A stretch of DNA of 14,652 nt. Origin: CAITNQ01 sp041661365. Its GTDB lineage: Bacteria; Latescibacterota; UBA2968; UBA8231. Shown here one piece after another: positions 1 through 7,317 of this stretch (its first letter is position 1; every line of letters starts with the position of its first letter). Both the position numbers and the translations under genes were made by a program. The DNA lies in the NCBI GenBank assembly GCA_041661365.1, contig JBAZUN010000110.1:1-14652 (forward strand), written 5' to 3'. A model generated the notes under the pieces. That model was given only the letters and a program-made list of their open reading frames with translations. It did no database searches and was not told the DNA's origin.

Positions 1-134
1 TGCGCCGATTGAGCGGAACGCAGTCATCGGTCGCCAGGGCCGGCCGCAGCCCGAATGGGATACTCGGACAGGCTCATAGGCCAAAACCTCGCCCTGAGTC
101 GGTCCGGACAATGGCCACCGAACCGAGCGCCGGA

Positions 135-1880
135 TCAGGGAACGGACCGCGTCCCGACCTCGTCCTCCTCGGGGAGGAGGGCCGGCTGCACCATCAGGGT
201 GCGCTCGCGCCGGATCAAGGCCTGGCCCGGCGGGGCGCCGCGCGGCTTGGAGACGTATTTCGCCAGGGTGCAGCTCACCGGCACCTTGCGGGCCGTCTTC
301 CCCTTGCTCCAGTACGCGGCCACCGCGGCCGCCTCCTCGACGGCCCGCTGGCTGGGCTCCTCCTTGCGGCCCTCGCGCCGCAGCAGGACGTGGGCCCCGG
401 CGTACCCGTGGGCGTGGAACCACAGATCGTTCGGCGCGGCCAGACGATGGCTCAGCAGGTCGTTCTCCTGGTTGTTCCGCCCGGCCCAGACCGACCAGCC
501 GTCCGAGGTGCGGTACCGCCGCGGATGGGCCTCGGGAACCGCGGCCCGGCCGGACCCCGATCGGGGGGCTCGTGTCATGCCGTTCTCCTGCAGCCACTGC
601 GCGACCGTGGTCAGCTCCTCCGGACCGGCGCCTTGGGAGAGCCGGTCGAGATGGCGGTCGAGCGTCTCGGCCTGGCTTCGGACCGCGGCGAGCCGCTGCG
701 GCAGCACCGCGGCCCGGCGCGCGTACCGACGGGCGGTCTTGAGAAAGCGCGAGGCGTTCTGCGCCGCGGTGCGGGTGGGGTCCAGGGCGATCCGCACCCG
801 GGCCTGACCGGCCGGGTCGTACGCGTCCGGCAGATCGACTGACGTGGCCCCAGCCGGCACCTCGGCGAGATGAGCGAGGAGCACGGCGCCGGCCCGCTCC
901 AGCTCAGGAGCCTTGATGGTCTCGTCCAGCTCGGCCTCCATGGCCTCCAGCTTGCGGGCCAGGGCTCGCCGAGCGTCGTGCAGCGCTGAACCAACCTGCC
1001 GCTGTCGGCCGCGTTGGGTCGACTGCTGCTGGTCCTGGATCTCAGCCCAGCGGCAGGCCTCGCTGACCGAGCCGAATCTCGTGGCGGCACCGGCCAGACG
1101 GGTGGGCTCCAACGCCGAGAAGACGAAGCGGCCGGCCTCCTCCCAGGCAAAGGCGCCGGACTCAGGATCCGCGGCCCACAGGGCCACGATGCTTTGCCAA
1201 AGCCGCCGGCGCCCGACCTCGTCGAGATCTGCCAGCGGGACATCGGTCGGCAGACCGGCGCGGTGCAGCAGCTCGGCGGCGCAGAGGGGATCGACCAGGG
1301 CCAACACCTCTGCCAGGTCGCGCCGAGCCAGCCCGATCGACCCTGTCAGCCGCGCGGCAAAGCGGGAGTATCCTTCTTCGCCGGATTCGCCGGAAGGGAC
1401 CAGCCGTGACCGGGGCTGGGGCGGAAGGTACTGGTCATCCGGCCCGACCGCGGGACGCCGGCCCGCTTCCCCCCACAGGCCGAGCACCTGACCGGTGCGG
1501 TCGCTGACCAGCACGGCCCGGGACTGACCGGGGATCAGCTCGCAGACCAGGCGTCCATAGGTCGGCTGACCGAGGCGGTCGGCGCGGGACAGGATAAGGG
1601 TGACGAGGCGGTCGAGCGGCCCTGCACTCACCCCTTCCACCCGGGCCCCGACCAGGTACCGCTCGGGCCCTTGGTCCTGCCCCCTGCCGGGAGGCTCGGT
1701 CCCCGCGGGAAGGAGGCAGAGGGAGCCCTGCCGGCCACCGCGGAACTCGGCCCGACAGCCGTTCTCAGCGACGAGGAGAAGCCCCTTCCCGGTCGGTGCG
1801 GCCTGGCGCAGGGAACGACCGCTGAAGGCCGGGTCGAGGTCGGCGGCCAGGGATCTCAGGGTGACGAAGTCGTAGGCCAC
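135..1880 (-). CDS. rqcH: RqcH / NFACT-family ribosome quality control protein (Rqc2 homologue)
   Basis: The 581-residue product has the length and layout of bacterial NFACT proteins (RqcH, formerly FbpA/fibronectin-binding). Family members bind the 60S/50S subunit carrying a stalled peptidyl-tRNA and recruit tRNA-Ala to add C-terminal alanine tails that mark the nascent chain for degradation. Visible parts are an N-terminal NFACT-N region opening MAYDFVTLRSL; the conserved Asp-Arg pair at residues 90-91 (PLDRLVTL), equivalent to the DR motif needed for tailing in Bacillus RqcH; a charged helical middle around residues 270-345 fitting the coiled coil; and a C-terminal NFACT-R domain from about residue 458 (SDGWSVWAGRNNQEND, then DLWFHAHG, GAHVLLR). 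The chosen start is GTG at 1878-1880, which preserves the family N-terminus; no strong Shine-Dalgarno is seen. It lies 30 bp downstream of valS and is probably co-transcribed with it. No frameshift or missing domain is apparent. Confidence 0.93.
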   Translation of the reverse strand: MAYDFVTLRSLAADLDPAFSGRSLRQAAPTGKGLLLVAENGCRAEFRGGRQGSLCLLPAGTEPPGRGQDQGPERYLVGARVEGVSAGPLDRLVTLILSRADRLGQPTYGRLVCELIPGQSRAVLVSDRTGQVLGLWGEAGRRPAVGPDDQYLPPQPRSRLVPSGESGEEGYSRFAARLTGSIGLARRDLAEVLALVDPLCAAELLHRAGLPTDVPLADLDEVGRRRLWQSIVALWAADPESGAFAWEEAGRFVFSALEPTRLAGAATRFGSVSEACRWAEIQDQQQSTQRGRQRQVGSALHDARRALARKLEAMEAELDETIKAPELERAGAVLLAHLAEVPAGATSVDLPDAYDPAGQARVRIALDPTRTAAQNASRFLKTARRYARRAAVLPQRLAAVRSQAETLDRHLDRLSQGAGPEELTTVAQWLQENGMTRAPRSGSGRAAVPEAHPRRYRTSDGWSVWAGRNNQENDLLSHRLAAPNDLWFHAHGYAGAHVLLRREGRKEEPSQRAVEEAAAVAAYWSKGKTARKVPVSCTLAKYVSKPRGAPPGQALIRRERTLMVQPALLPEEDEVGTRSVP

Positions 1881-1910
1881 GGCAGGGCCCGGCCCGAAGC
1901 CGCGCTGGCC

Positions 1911-4697
1911 TCAGCGCCCCAGGCGGGTCAGGCTCTCCCGCAACTGCGCCAGGCTGGCCCGGTACTCGCGTTCTTTGTCCCGCTCGCGGGCCACCACCTC
2001 GGGTGGCGCCTTGTCGAGGAAGGCCGGGTTGCCCAACTTCCCCTCCATCCCGCGCACCAGCTTGTCGAACTTGGCCACCTCCTTCTCGAGGCGCCGCTGC
2101 TCGACCTCCAGGTCGATCAGCCCCTCCAGGGGAACGAAGACCTGCAGCTCGCCGACCACCGCGCTCCCCGAGGCCGGCGGCTGGGCCAGCCCCTCGCCGA
2201 TCTCGACCGCCTCGGCCCGGGCCAGGAACCGCAGGTAGTCGCTGGCTTGGGACAGCCGCGCAACCGCGGTCGCGGACGGGGCCGAGACCAGCACCCGCAC
2301 CTGCTTGGCCGGGGGCACGTTCATCTCGGAGCGGATGGTGCGCACGGCCGTGACCACGGCCTGGATCAGCTCCATCTCGGCCTCGGCCTCCGCGTCGGCC
2401 CAATCCGGATCGGCCTTCGGCCAGGGGGCCACCATGATGCTGACGGTCTTCCTCTCCGGCATCAGGGGCAGGGCCTGCCAGAGGGTCTCGGTGAGATAGG
2501 GCATGGCCGGGTGCAGCAGCCGCAGGGCCTGCTCGAGCACGGTCACGAGCTGGTGCTGGGCCTGCCCCCGGGCCACCGCGTCGCCGCCGTGCAGTCGGGC
2601 CTTGGCCAGCTCCACGTACCAGTCGCAGTAATCGCGCCAGAGGAAGTCGTACAAGGCGCGGATGACCTCGCTGAAGCGATACCCGGCCAGATGCTGGTCC
2701 ACGGCGCCGATCACCACGGCCAGACGGCTGCGGATCCAGCGGTCGGCCAGCTCGTCGGAACCGGCAGGCGACTCCCCGGGACGGTAGTCCTCGAGGTTCA
2801 TCAGCACGAAGCGCGCGGCGTTCCAGACCTTGTTGCTGAAGTTCCGCGCGGTCTCGGCGCTGGAGCACGCGGTGACCGCGTTGTTCTCGATCTCCGCGTC
2901 GAAGCGCACGTCCTGCACCGTGCCGACCTGGTGCAGCAGGCTGAAACGGGTGGCGTCGGCCCCGTAAAGCCGGACCAGGTCGAGCGGGTTGAGCCCGGTG
3001 CCCAGGCTCTTGCTCATCCGCCGGCCGTCCTTGGTCAGGACCGTGGGATGGACCAGCACGGTGCGGAAGGGGATCCGGCCGAGGCACTCCACCGAGGTCA
3101 TGGCCATGCGCAGGACCCACAGGTAGAGGATGTCCCGCGCGGTGATCATCAGGTCGGTGGGGTAGAAGTACTCCAGCTCTTCGGTCGGCTCGGGCCAGCC
3201 CAGGGTGGCGAACGGCCAGAGGGCCGAGGAGAACCAGGTGTCCAGGACGTCCGGGTCCTGCACCAGCTCGGTAGAGCCGCAGTCCGGGCAGACCGTTGGC
3301 CGCTCGACGCTGACGATCGGCCGGGCGCCGCGCTCGACCGAGACCCGGAAGCTGCCGTCGGCCAGGGCCCGCGCCAGGGTGAGCCCGCCCATCGGCAGAA
3401 GCCCGTCGGCGCTGCAGCGGACGCAGTACCAGGCCGGGATCCGGTGGCCCCACCAGATCTGGCGGGACAGGGCCCAGTCGCGGATCCCCTGCAGCCACTC
3501 GACCGCGTATCCCCGGAAGCGATCGGGCACGTACTCGATCTCGGCCCGCTCGAGGATCGGCAGGGTCTGGCGGCCCAACTCCTGCATGTCCATGAACCAC
3601 TGCTCCATCGGCAGTGGCTCGATCACCGTGCCGCACTTGTCGTGGTGCGGGATGGCGTGGAGGTGGTCCTCGACCTTGACCAGCAGCCCGGCCGCCTCGA
3701 GGTCGGCGACCACCGCCGCACGACAGGCGTACCGGTCCATCCCGGCGTACCGGCCCGCGGCCTGGGTCATGCGGCCGTCGAAGTCGATCACCTGCACCTG
3801 AGCCAAGCCGTGGCGCTGTCCCACCTCGTAGTCGTTCGGGTCATGGGCCGGGGTGACCTTGACCGCGCCGCTCCCCATCTCGGGATCGGCGTACTCGTCG
3901 GCCACGATCGGGATCTCGCGCTCCATCAACGGCAGCAGCACCTGCCGGCCGAGGGCGTCCTGCCAGCGCGGGTCACGAGGATGCACGGCCACGGCCGTAT
4001 CGCCGAGCATGGTCTCGGGCCGGGTGGTGGCCACGACCACGTCGGGACCACCGTCGCGGCCGGGATAGCGCAGGTGCCACAGATGCCCCTGCTGCTCGCG
4101 CTCCTCGGTCTCCAGGTCGGAGATCACCGTGCCACAGCTCGGGCACCAGTTGATCATGCGGGTGCCCCGGTAGATCCAGCCGCGCTCCTGATACCGCTGG
4201 AAGGCGGCCAGCACCGCGGCCGCGTACCCCTCGTCGAGGGTGAACCGCGCCCGTTGCCAGTCGTAGCTGCACCCGAGCTTGCGGAGCTGGTCGTAGATCG
4301 CGTCGCCGTACTTGGCGCGCCAGGCCCAGATCCGCTCGAGCATGGCCTCGCGACCCAGGTCGTACCGGGTCTTCCCCTCGGTGCGGGTCAGCTCCTCCTC
4401 GACCTTCATCTGGGTGGCGATGCCGGCGTGGTCAGTTCCGGGGAGGCAGAGGGTGACGTACCCCTGCATCCGGCGCCAGCGGATCAAGGCATCGTGGATG
4501 GCGTGCTGGATGGCGTGACCCATATGCAGCTCGCCGGTGACGTTGGGCGGCGGGATGGTGATGCAGAAGGCCGGCCGCGAGCGGTCCACCTCGGCGTGAA
4601 AAAGGCCGTGCTCCTCCCAGAAGGCGTACCACTTCGCCTCCACGGCCTGGGGATCGTAGACCTTGTCGATGGTCTCTGGACCGATGGTCTTGGACAT
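1911..4697 (-). CDS. valS: valyl-tRNA synthetase
   Basis: This class I aminoacyl-tRNA synthetase (928 residues, normal bacterial length) charges tRNA-Val in the cytoplasm and edits mischarged threonine. The HIGH signature appears as HMGH at residues 58-61 within PPPNVTGELHMGHA. The second ATP-binding signature is RMSKS at about 560-564, with Arg in place of the first Lys of KMSKS, a tolerated variant. The CP1 editing domain is marked by TTRPETMLGD near 222. Cys pairs typical of the zinc-binding insertions occur at CPSCG (about 184), CVRC and CPDCG. The C-terminal coiled coil (LEVEQRRLEKEV then KLGNPAFLDKAPPEVV) is the ValS-specific tail. The ATG at 4695-4697 is preceded by a GGAAG-like ribosome site. 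A MITE-like element lies in the leader 45 bp upstream, with a promoter beyond it; rqcH follows after 30 bp. Confidence 0.98.
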   Translation of the reverse strand: MSKTIGPETIDKVYDPQAVEAKWYAFWEEHGLFHAEVDRSRPAFCITIPPPNVTGELHMGHAIQHAIHDALIRWRRMQGYVTLCLPGTDHAGIATQMKVEEELTRTEGKTRYDLGREAMLERIWAWRAKYGDAIYDQLRKLGCSYDWQRARFTLDEGYAAAVLAAFQRYQERGWIYRGTRMINWCPSCGTVISDLETEEREQQGHLWHLRYPGRDGGPDVVVATTRPETMLGDTAVAVHPRDPRWQDALGRQVLLPLMEREIPIVADEYADPEMGSGAVKVTPAHDPNDYEVGQRHGLAQVQVIDFDGRMTQAAGRYAGMDRYACRAAVVADLEAAGLLVKVEDHLHAIPHHDKCGTVIEPLPMEQWFMDMQELGRQTLPILERAEIEYVPDRFRGYAVEWLQGIRDWALSRQIWWGHRIPAWYCVRCSADGLLPMGGLTLARALADGSFRVSVERGARPIVSVERPTVCPDCGSTELVQDPDVLDTWFSSALWPFATLGWPEPTEELEYFYPTDLMITARDILYLWVLRMAMTSVECLGRIPFRTVLVHPTVLTKDGRRMSKSLGTGLNPLDLVRLYGADATRFSLLHQVGTVQDVRFDAEIENNAVTACSSAETARNFSNKVWNAARFVLMNLEDYRPGESPAGSDELADRWIRSRLAVVIGAVDQHLAGYRFSEVIRALYDFLWRDYCDWYVELAKARLHGGDAVARGQAQHQLVTVLEQALRLLHPAMPYLTETLWQALPLMPERKTVSIMVAPWPKADPDWADAEAEAEMELIQAVVTAVRTIRSEMNVPPAKQVRVLVSAPSATAVARLSQASDYLRFLARAEAVEIGEGLAQPPASGSAVVGELQVFVPLEGLIDLEVEQRRLEKEVAKFDKLVRGMEGKLGNPAFLDKAPPEVVARERDKEREYRASLAQLRESLTRLGR

Positions 4698-4742
4698 GGG
4701 CTTCCGTTTCCGCGTGGCCGGTTCTTGCAGATCGATGGAAGG

Positions 4743-4764
4743 CTAGTGTCTGCTTGCGGAAGTC
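4743..4764 (+). repeat. left terminal inverted repeat (22 bp)
   Basis: This arm is the exact reverse complement of 4891-4912. It starts CTAGTGTCTGC and ends GGAAGTC. It lies 45 bp upstream of the valS start codon, leaving the valS ribosome site outside the stem. Confidence 0.9.
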
Positions 4765-4890
4765 CGCGTTAACACCGAGGGCGTCGAGGAGCCCGGGCCG
4801 CCAGGCGACCGACCGACAGCGGATCGAGGGGAGATCCGCAGAGGAAGGTCAACGCCGCGGGCCGGGATGGATCGGCGCCCGAATGTAGCC

Positions 4891-4912
4891 GACTTCCGCA
4901 AGCAGACACTAG
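4891..4912 (-). repeat. right terminal inverted repeat (22 bp)
   Basis: This arm is the exact reverse complement of 4743-4764. Its outer end falls 13 bp inside the predicted -10 box of the valS promoter, so a transcript from that promoter would start just before this arm and could fold the two arms into a 22-bp stem. Confidence 0.9.
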
Positions 4913-4925
4913 GTGCGGGGCGTCG

Positions 4926-4954
4926 AATATAGGCGCCGCTGTTGACGATGACAA
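4926..4954 (-). promoter_or_regulatory. sigma70-like promoter for valS-rqcH
   Basis: Read on the minus strand, the -35 box is TTGTCA (4954-4949, 5 of 6 to consensus), followed by a 17-bp spacer and the -10 box TATATT (4931-4926, 5 of 6). Matches this good are uncommon in such GC-rich DNA. The expected transcription start is near 4919, giving a leader of about 220 nt that includes the whole inverted-repeat element before valS. Confidence 0.55.
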
Positions 4955-4980
4955 TCCTGAAGGGACCGCTGGTCCAGTTG

Positions 4981-5008
4981 TTGCTATGCTGCTAACTGAC
5001 GATATAAC
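4981..5008 (+). promoter_or_regulatory. possible promoter for the small membrane-protein ORF
   Basis: On the plus strand a weak -35 TTGCTA (4981-4986, 4 of 6) is separated by 16 bp from a good -10 TATAAC (5003-5008, 5 of 6). Initiation would fall near 5015, about 47 nt before the 43-residue ORF at 5062. It lies back to back with the valS promoter. The -10 box is convincing and the -35 is not. Confidence 0.35.
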
Positions 5009-5061
5009 CGATGTGACTCCGGCCCGACCTCACGGCCCCTGTCCTCATCCCGGAGAGCGAG

Positions 5062-5193
5062 ATGGCCCGCGCCCTGCACGCCTGCCTGAGCAACGCCGGT
5101 TCCCTCCTCGGTACCCTGCTGCTGGCCGCCTCGGTCGCCCTCTCGATCTGCGCCGTGCCGATGCTCCTGCTGGCCCTGTTCTGGCTGAGCTGA
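5062..5193 (+). CDS. putative 43-residue single-pass membrane peptide
   Basis: I do not recognise this ORF. It encodes 43 residues: a short polar N-terminus (MARALHACLSNAG) followed by a continuous hydrophobic stretch from about residue 14 to the end (LLGTLLLAASVALSICAVPM, then LLLALFWLS), long enough for one or possibly two membrane passes. Two Cys residues are present (positions 8 and about 30). The ATG has a plausible ribosome site, GGAGAG at 5052-5057, with about four bases of spacing. A TATAAC-type -10 lies upstream at 5003-5008. It stands alone in the roughly 700 bp between valS and murQ. It could be a membrane-acting small regulator, a toxin-like peptide, or a chance ORF in GC-rich DNA; hydrophobicity alone cannot tell these apart. 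A 6-bp hairpin (5249-5263) lies downstream without a T tract. Confidence 0.4.
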   Translation: MARALHACLSNAGSLLGTLLLAASVALSICAVPMLLLALFWLS

Positions 5194-5285
5194 GCTCGCA
5201 TCTCTCTCACCTGATCCATCGGCACAACCGGCAGACTCGACCGCCGAGCGGCAGAAACTGCCGACAACATCCCTCTTCCCCCGCC

Positions 5286-5314
5286 TTTACAGATTCCGCG
5301 GCTTGTAGTACTAT
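5286..5314 (+). promoter_or_regulatory. sigma70-like promoter upstream of murQ
   Basis: The -35 box is TTTACA (5286-5291, 5 of 6 to consensus), the spacer is 17 bp, and the -10 box is TACTAT (5309-5314, 4 of 6). Transcription would start near 5321, giving murQ a leader of about 95 nt. It is the best promoter-like match in front of the murQ operon. The murQ start itself has no clear Shine-Dalgarno. Confidence 0.5.
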
Positions 5315-5415
5315 GGGTCGCCGAACCTACCGGTGATGTTGGTCCGGACCGGTCTGATACCGTTGCCGCCCGCGGTCACACCGACTCGATTTCCCCTCGA
5401 ATCCCTCTCGACTAC

Positions 5416-6336
5416 ATGTCCCGTTGGGCTGACCTCCTCACCGAACAGCGCAACCCGGCCAGCGAGTCGCTCGACGAGCTGCCGGTCCGCGAGCTCCTCG
5501 CCCTGATCAACCGCGAGGACGCCCGGGTGGCGCCGGTCGTGGCGGCCCAGATCGAATCGATCAGCCAAGCCGTGGAGCTGGTGGCCGACCGGCTGTCCCG
5601 AGGCGGCCGGCTCTTCTACGTCGGCGCCGGCACCAGCGGCCGGCTGGGAGTGCTCGACGCGGCCGAGTGTCCGCCGACCTTCAACGTTGCACCCGAGATG
5701 GTGCAGGGTCTGATAGCCGGGGGGCGAGAGGCGGCCTTCCGGGCCGTGGAGGGAGCCGAGGACCGACCCGAGATCGGCGAGGCCGACCTGCGCGAGCGCG
5801 GTCTGAACGCCGGGGACGTGGTCCTGGGGATTGCCGCCAGCGGGGTGACCCCGTACGTGCACGGCGCCCTGCGCTACGCCCGGTCCGTGGGCGCGGGGAC
5901 GGTCTTCTTCACCTGCAGCCCCACCACCCTGTCCGAGGTCGAGGCCGACGTCCAGATCGCCCCGGAGGTCGGGCCCGAGGTCGTCACCGGCTCGACCCGG
6001 ATGAAGGCGGGGACCGCCACCAAGCTGGTCCTCAACATGATCTCCACCGCGACCATGGTCCGGCTCGGCAAGACCTACGGCAACCTGATGGTCGACCTGC
6101 AGCCGAAGAACGCCAAGCTGCGCGACCGGACCCTGCGCATCCTGGATGCCATCACCGGTCTGGACCCCGAGGCCGGTCGGGCTCGGCTCGAGGCGGCCAA
6201 CGGCGAGTTGAAGGTGGCCCTGGTGATGGAGCTCAGGAAGGTCGACGTTACCCAAGCCCGGGCCCTGCTGGCCCGGCACGGCGGGGTGGTGCGGCGCGCG
6301 GTCGGGGCTCCCCCGATCACCAACTCTACGACCTGA
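5416..6336 (+). CDS. murQ: N-acetylmuramic acid 6-phosphate etherase
   Basis: MurQ cleaves the lactyl ether of MurNAc-6-phosphate to give GlcNAc-6-phosphate and D-lactate in cytoplasmic cell-wall recycling or MurNAc catabolism. The 306-residue protein is full length. It opens with the family pattern LLTEQRNPASESLDELP and carries the SIS-domain phosphosugar motif GAGTSGRLGVLDAAECPP (residues 70-87). Glu84 and Glu115 (VEGAED) match the two catalytic glutamates of Escherichia coli MurQ (83 and 114). Further family blocks are ASGVTPYV (141-148), GSTRMKAGTATKLVLNMIST and YGNLMVDL. The ATG is fixed by the conserved N-terminus, although no strong ribosome site precedes it. No MurNAc PTS, AnmK or NagK-like gene is in the window, so the source of its substrate is unknown. 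The aldo/keto reductase gene begins 19 bp after the stop, suggesting an operon. Confidence 0.96.
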   Translation: MSRWADLLTEQRNPASESLDELPVRELLALINREDARVAPVVAAQIESISQAVELVADRLSRGGRLFYVGAGTSGRLGVLDAAECPPTFNVAPEMVQGLIAGGREAAFRAVEGAEDRPEIGEADLRERGLNAGDVVLGIAASGVTPYVHGALRYARSVGAGTVFFTCSPTTLSEVEADVQIAPEVGPEVVTGSTRMKAGTATKLVLNMISTATMVRLGKTYGNLMVDLQPKNAKLRDRTLRILDAITGLDPEAGRARLEAANGELKVALVMELRKVDVTQARALLARHGGVVRRAVGAPPITNSTT

Positions 6337-6355
6337 GAAGGACCTGAGCCGGATC

Positions 6356-7315
6356 ATGGAAACCCGACTCCTCGGTACCACCGACCTGCAGGTCTCGCGC
6401 CTCGGCCTGGGCACGGTCGAGCTGGGCATGCCCTACGGCCTGGGCCTCCCCGAGCCACCCGACGACGACACCTGCATCCGCTTCCTGCACCAGGCGTATG
6501 ACGCCGGGATCACCTTCGTCGATACGGCCGCGGCCTACGGCCGGAGCGAGGAGCTGATCGGGCGGGCCTTCGGCGGCAACAGCAAACGGCCGGTAATCGC
6601 CACCAAGGTCGCCCTGCGGCCGGCCGGGTCAGAGGCCCGGCTGCACGGGACCGCGCTCAAGGAGCACGTCGAGGGGTCGGTGCGCCGTAGCCTGGCAAGG
6701 TTGCAGATCCCGGTACTCGATTTATTGCAGGTACATAGTGCTGATGAACGTTTCGTCGACGCGGAGTTCCTCGAGCTGGCCGAGGACCTGACCGGCCGGG
6801 GCCTGGTCCGGTACTGGGGCGCCTCGACCTACGGCGAGACCGCGCCGCTCGAGGTGCTCGACTGGCCGGTGGTCTTCCGCTCCCTGCAGGTGGCGTACAA
6901 CCTGCTCGACCGTCGCCTGGACGCCCAGGTCCTCCCCCGCTGCAGGCAGCAGGGGGTGGGGGTGCTCTTCCGCTCGGTCCTCCTCCAAGGGGTGCTCTCG
7001 GACCGGTGGCAAACCCTGCCGCCGCGGCTCGCCCCGCTGCAGGAGGCGGCCCGGCTGGCCGCGGCGCTGGCGGCCCAGGCAGGCCTGACCCTGGCCGAGC
7101 TGGCCGTGCGGTTCACCCTGCACCACCCCGTCGCCGACACCGTGCTCTTCGGCTCGAGTCGTTTCGATGAACTGCAGGCCAACCTTGCCGCGGTCGATGC
7201 CGGTCCGTTACCGGCCAACCTGATGGCCGCGGTGGCCACCATTCAGGTCAACGATCCCCTGCTGCTCCATCCGGGGAACTGGCACCTCCAATCCTCCGCC
7301 ATTCCGAGAGGCTGA
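6356..7315 (+). CDS. aldo/keto reductase family oxidoreductase
   Basis: This 319-residue protein is an NAD(P)H-dependent (beta/alpha)8-barrel aldo/keto reductase. It begins RLLGTTDLQVSRLGLGT, typical of the family. The catalytic tetrad is complete: Asp56 and Tyr61 in FVDTAAAYGRSE, Lys84 in VIATKV and His127 in LLQVHS. The GLVRYWGAS block and the C-terminal ETVLFGSSRFDELQANLAA-type cofactor region (here DTVLFGSSRFDELQ) are also present. The family reduces aldehydes, ketones or sugar carbonyls, and the sequence does not reveal the substrate. It lies between murQ and an unknown gene, with 19 bp before it and 2 bp after it, so it is very likely co-transcribed and may act on a sugar or D-amino-acid-derived carbonyl (inference). 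There is no signal peptide, so it should be cytoplasmic. Confidence 0.92.
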   Translation: METRLLGTTDLQVSRLGLGTVELGMPYGLGLPEPPDDDTCIRFLHQAYDAGITFVDTAAAYGRSEELIGRAFGGNSKRPVIATKVALRPAGSEARLHGTALKEHVEGSVRRSLARLQIPVLDLLQVHSADERFVDAEFLELAEDLTGRGLVRYWGASTYGETAPLEVLDWPVVFRSLQVAYNLLDRRLDAQVLPRCRQQGVGVLFRSVLLQGVLSDRWQTLPPRLAPLQEAARLAAALAAQAGLTLAELAVRFTLHHPVADTVLFGSSRFDELQANLAAVDAGPLPANLMAAVATIQVNDPLLLHPGNWHLQSSAIPRG

Positions 7316-7317
7316 CC

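Larger units (their letters stand above)
4743..4912. mobile_element. MITE-like 170-bp element with perfect terminal inverted repeats
   Basis: The two ends (4743-4764 and 4891-4912) are perfect 22-bp inverted repeats, beginning CTAGTGTCTGC and ending in its reverse complement. The 126-bp interior has no credible gene. It contains a secondary hairpin (GCGGATC at 4819-4825 with GATCCGC at 4833-4839) and an imperfect inner pairing (GCGTTAAC 4766-4773 with GTCAACGC 4848-4855). CTAG is palindromic and present at both outer ends, so it may be a 4-bp target duplication. It fits the YTAR target preference known for IS5-type elements, which would make the element about 162 bp plus target copies. That family assignment is an inference. 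It sits between the valS promoter and valS. No second copy of the termini was seen in this window. Confidence 0.6.

Noticed and set aside
1..134. A possible gene or terminator downstream of rqcH
   Set aside because: Neither strand shows a protein-like frame independent of rqcH antisense, and no hairpin with a T run is present.
1765..3636. A 623-codon minus-strand frame overlapping valS and rqcH in another frame
   Set aside because: The product is Arg/Gly/Ala-rich low-complexity sequence and conflicts with two well-supported genes on the same strand.
1671..4772. A 1033-codon open frame on the plus strand opposite valS and the start of rqcH
   Set aside because: It is antisense to clear valS and rqcH coding sequence. 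Its product is His/Gly/Leu/Pro-rich without domains, a known artefact of GC-rich codon use.
4743..4912. The 22-bp inverted repeat as a valS T-box or intrinsic terminator
   Set aside because: The arms are perfect and 126 bp apart, no T-box core sequence or T run was found, and the CTAG termini fit a mobile element better.
5249..5263. Hairpin CGGCAG-AAA-CTGCCG as a terminator for the small ORF
   Set aside because: The stem is only 6 bp and is followed by ACAACATCC, with no T tract, so it does not qualify as an intrinsic terminator.
5311..6429. A 372-codon minus-strand frame opposite murQ
   Set aside because: Antisense shadow of murQ with no recognisable motif.
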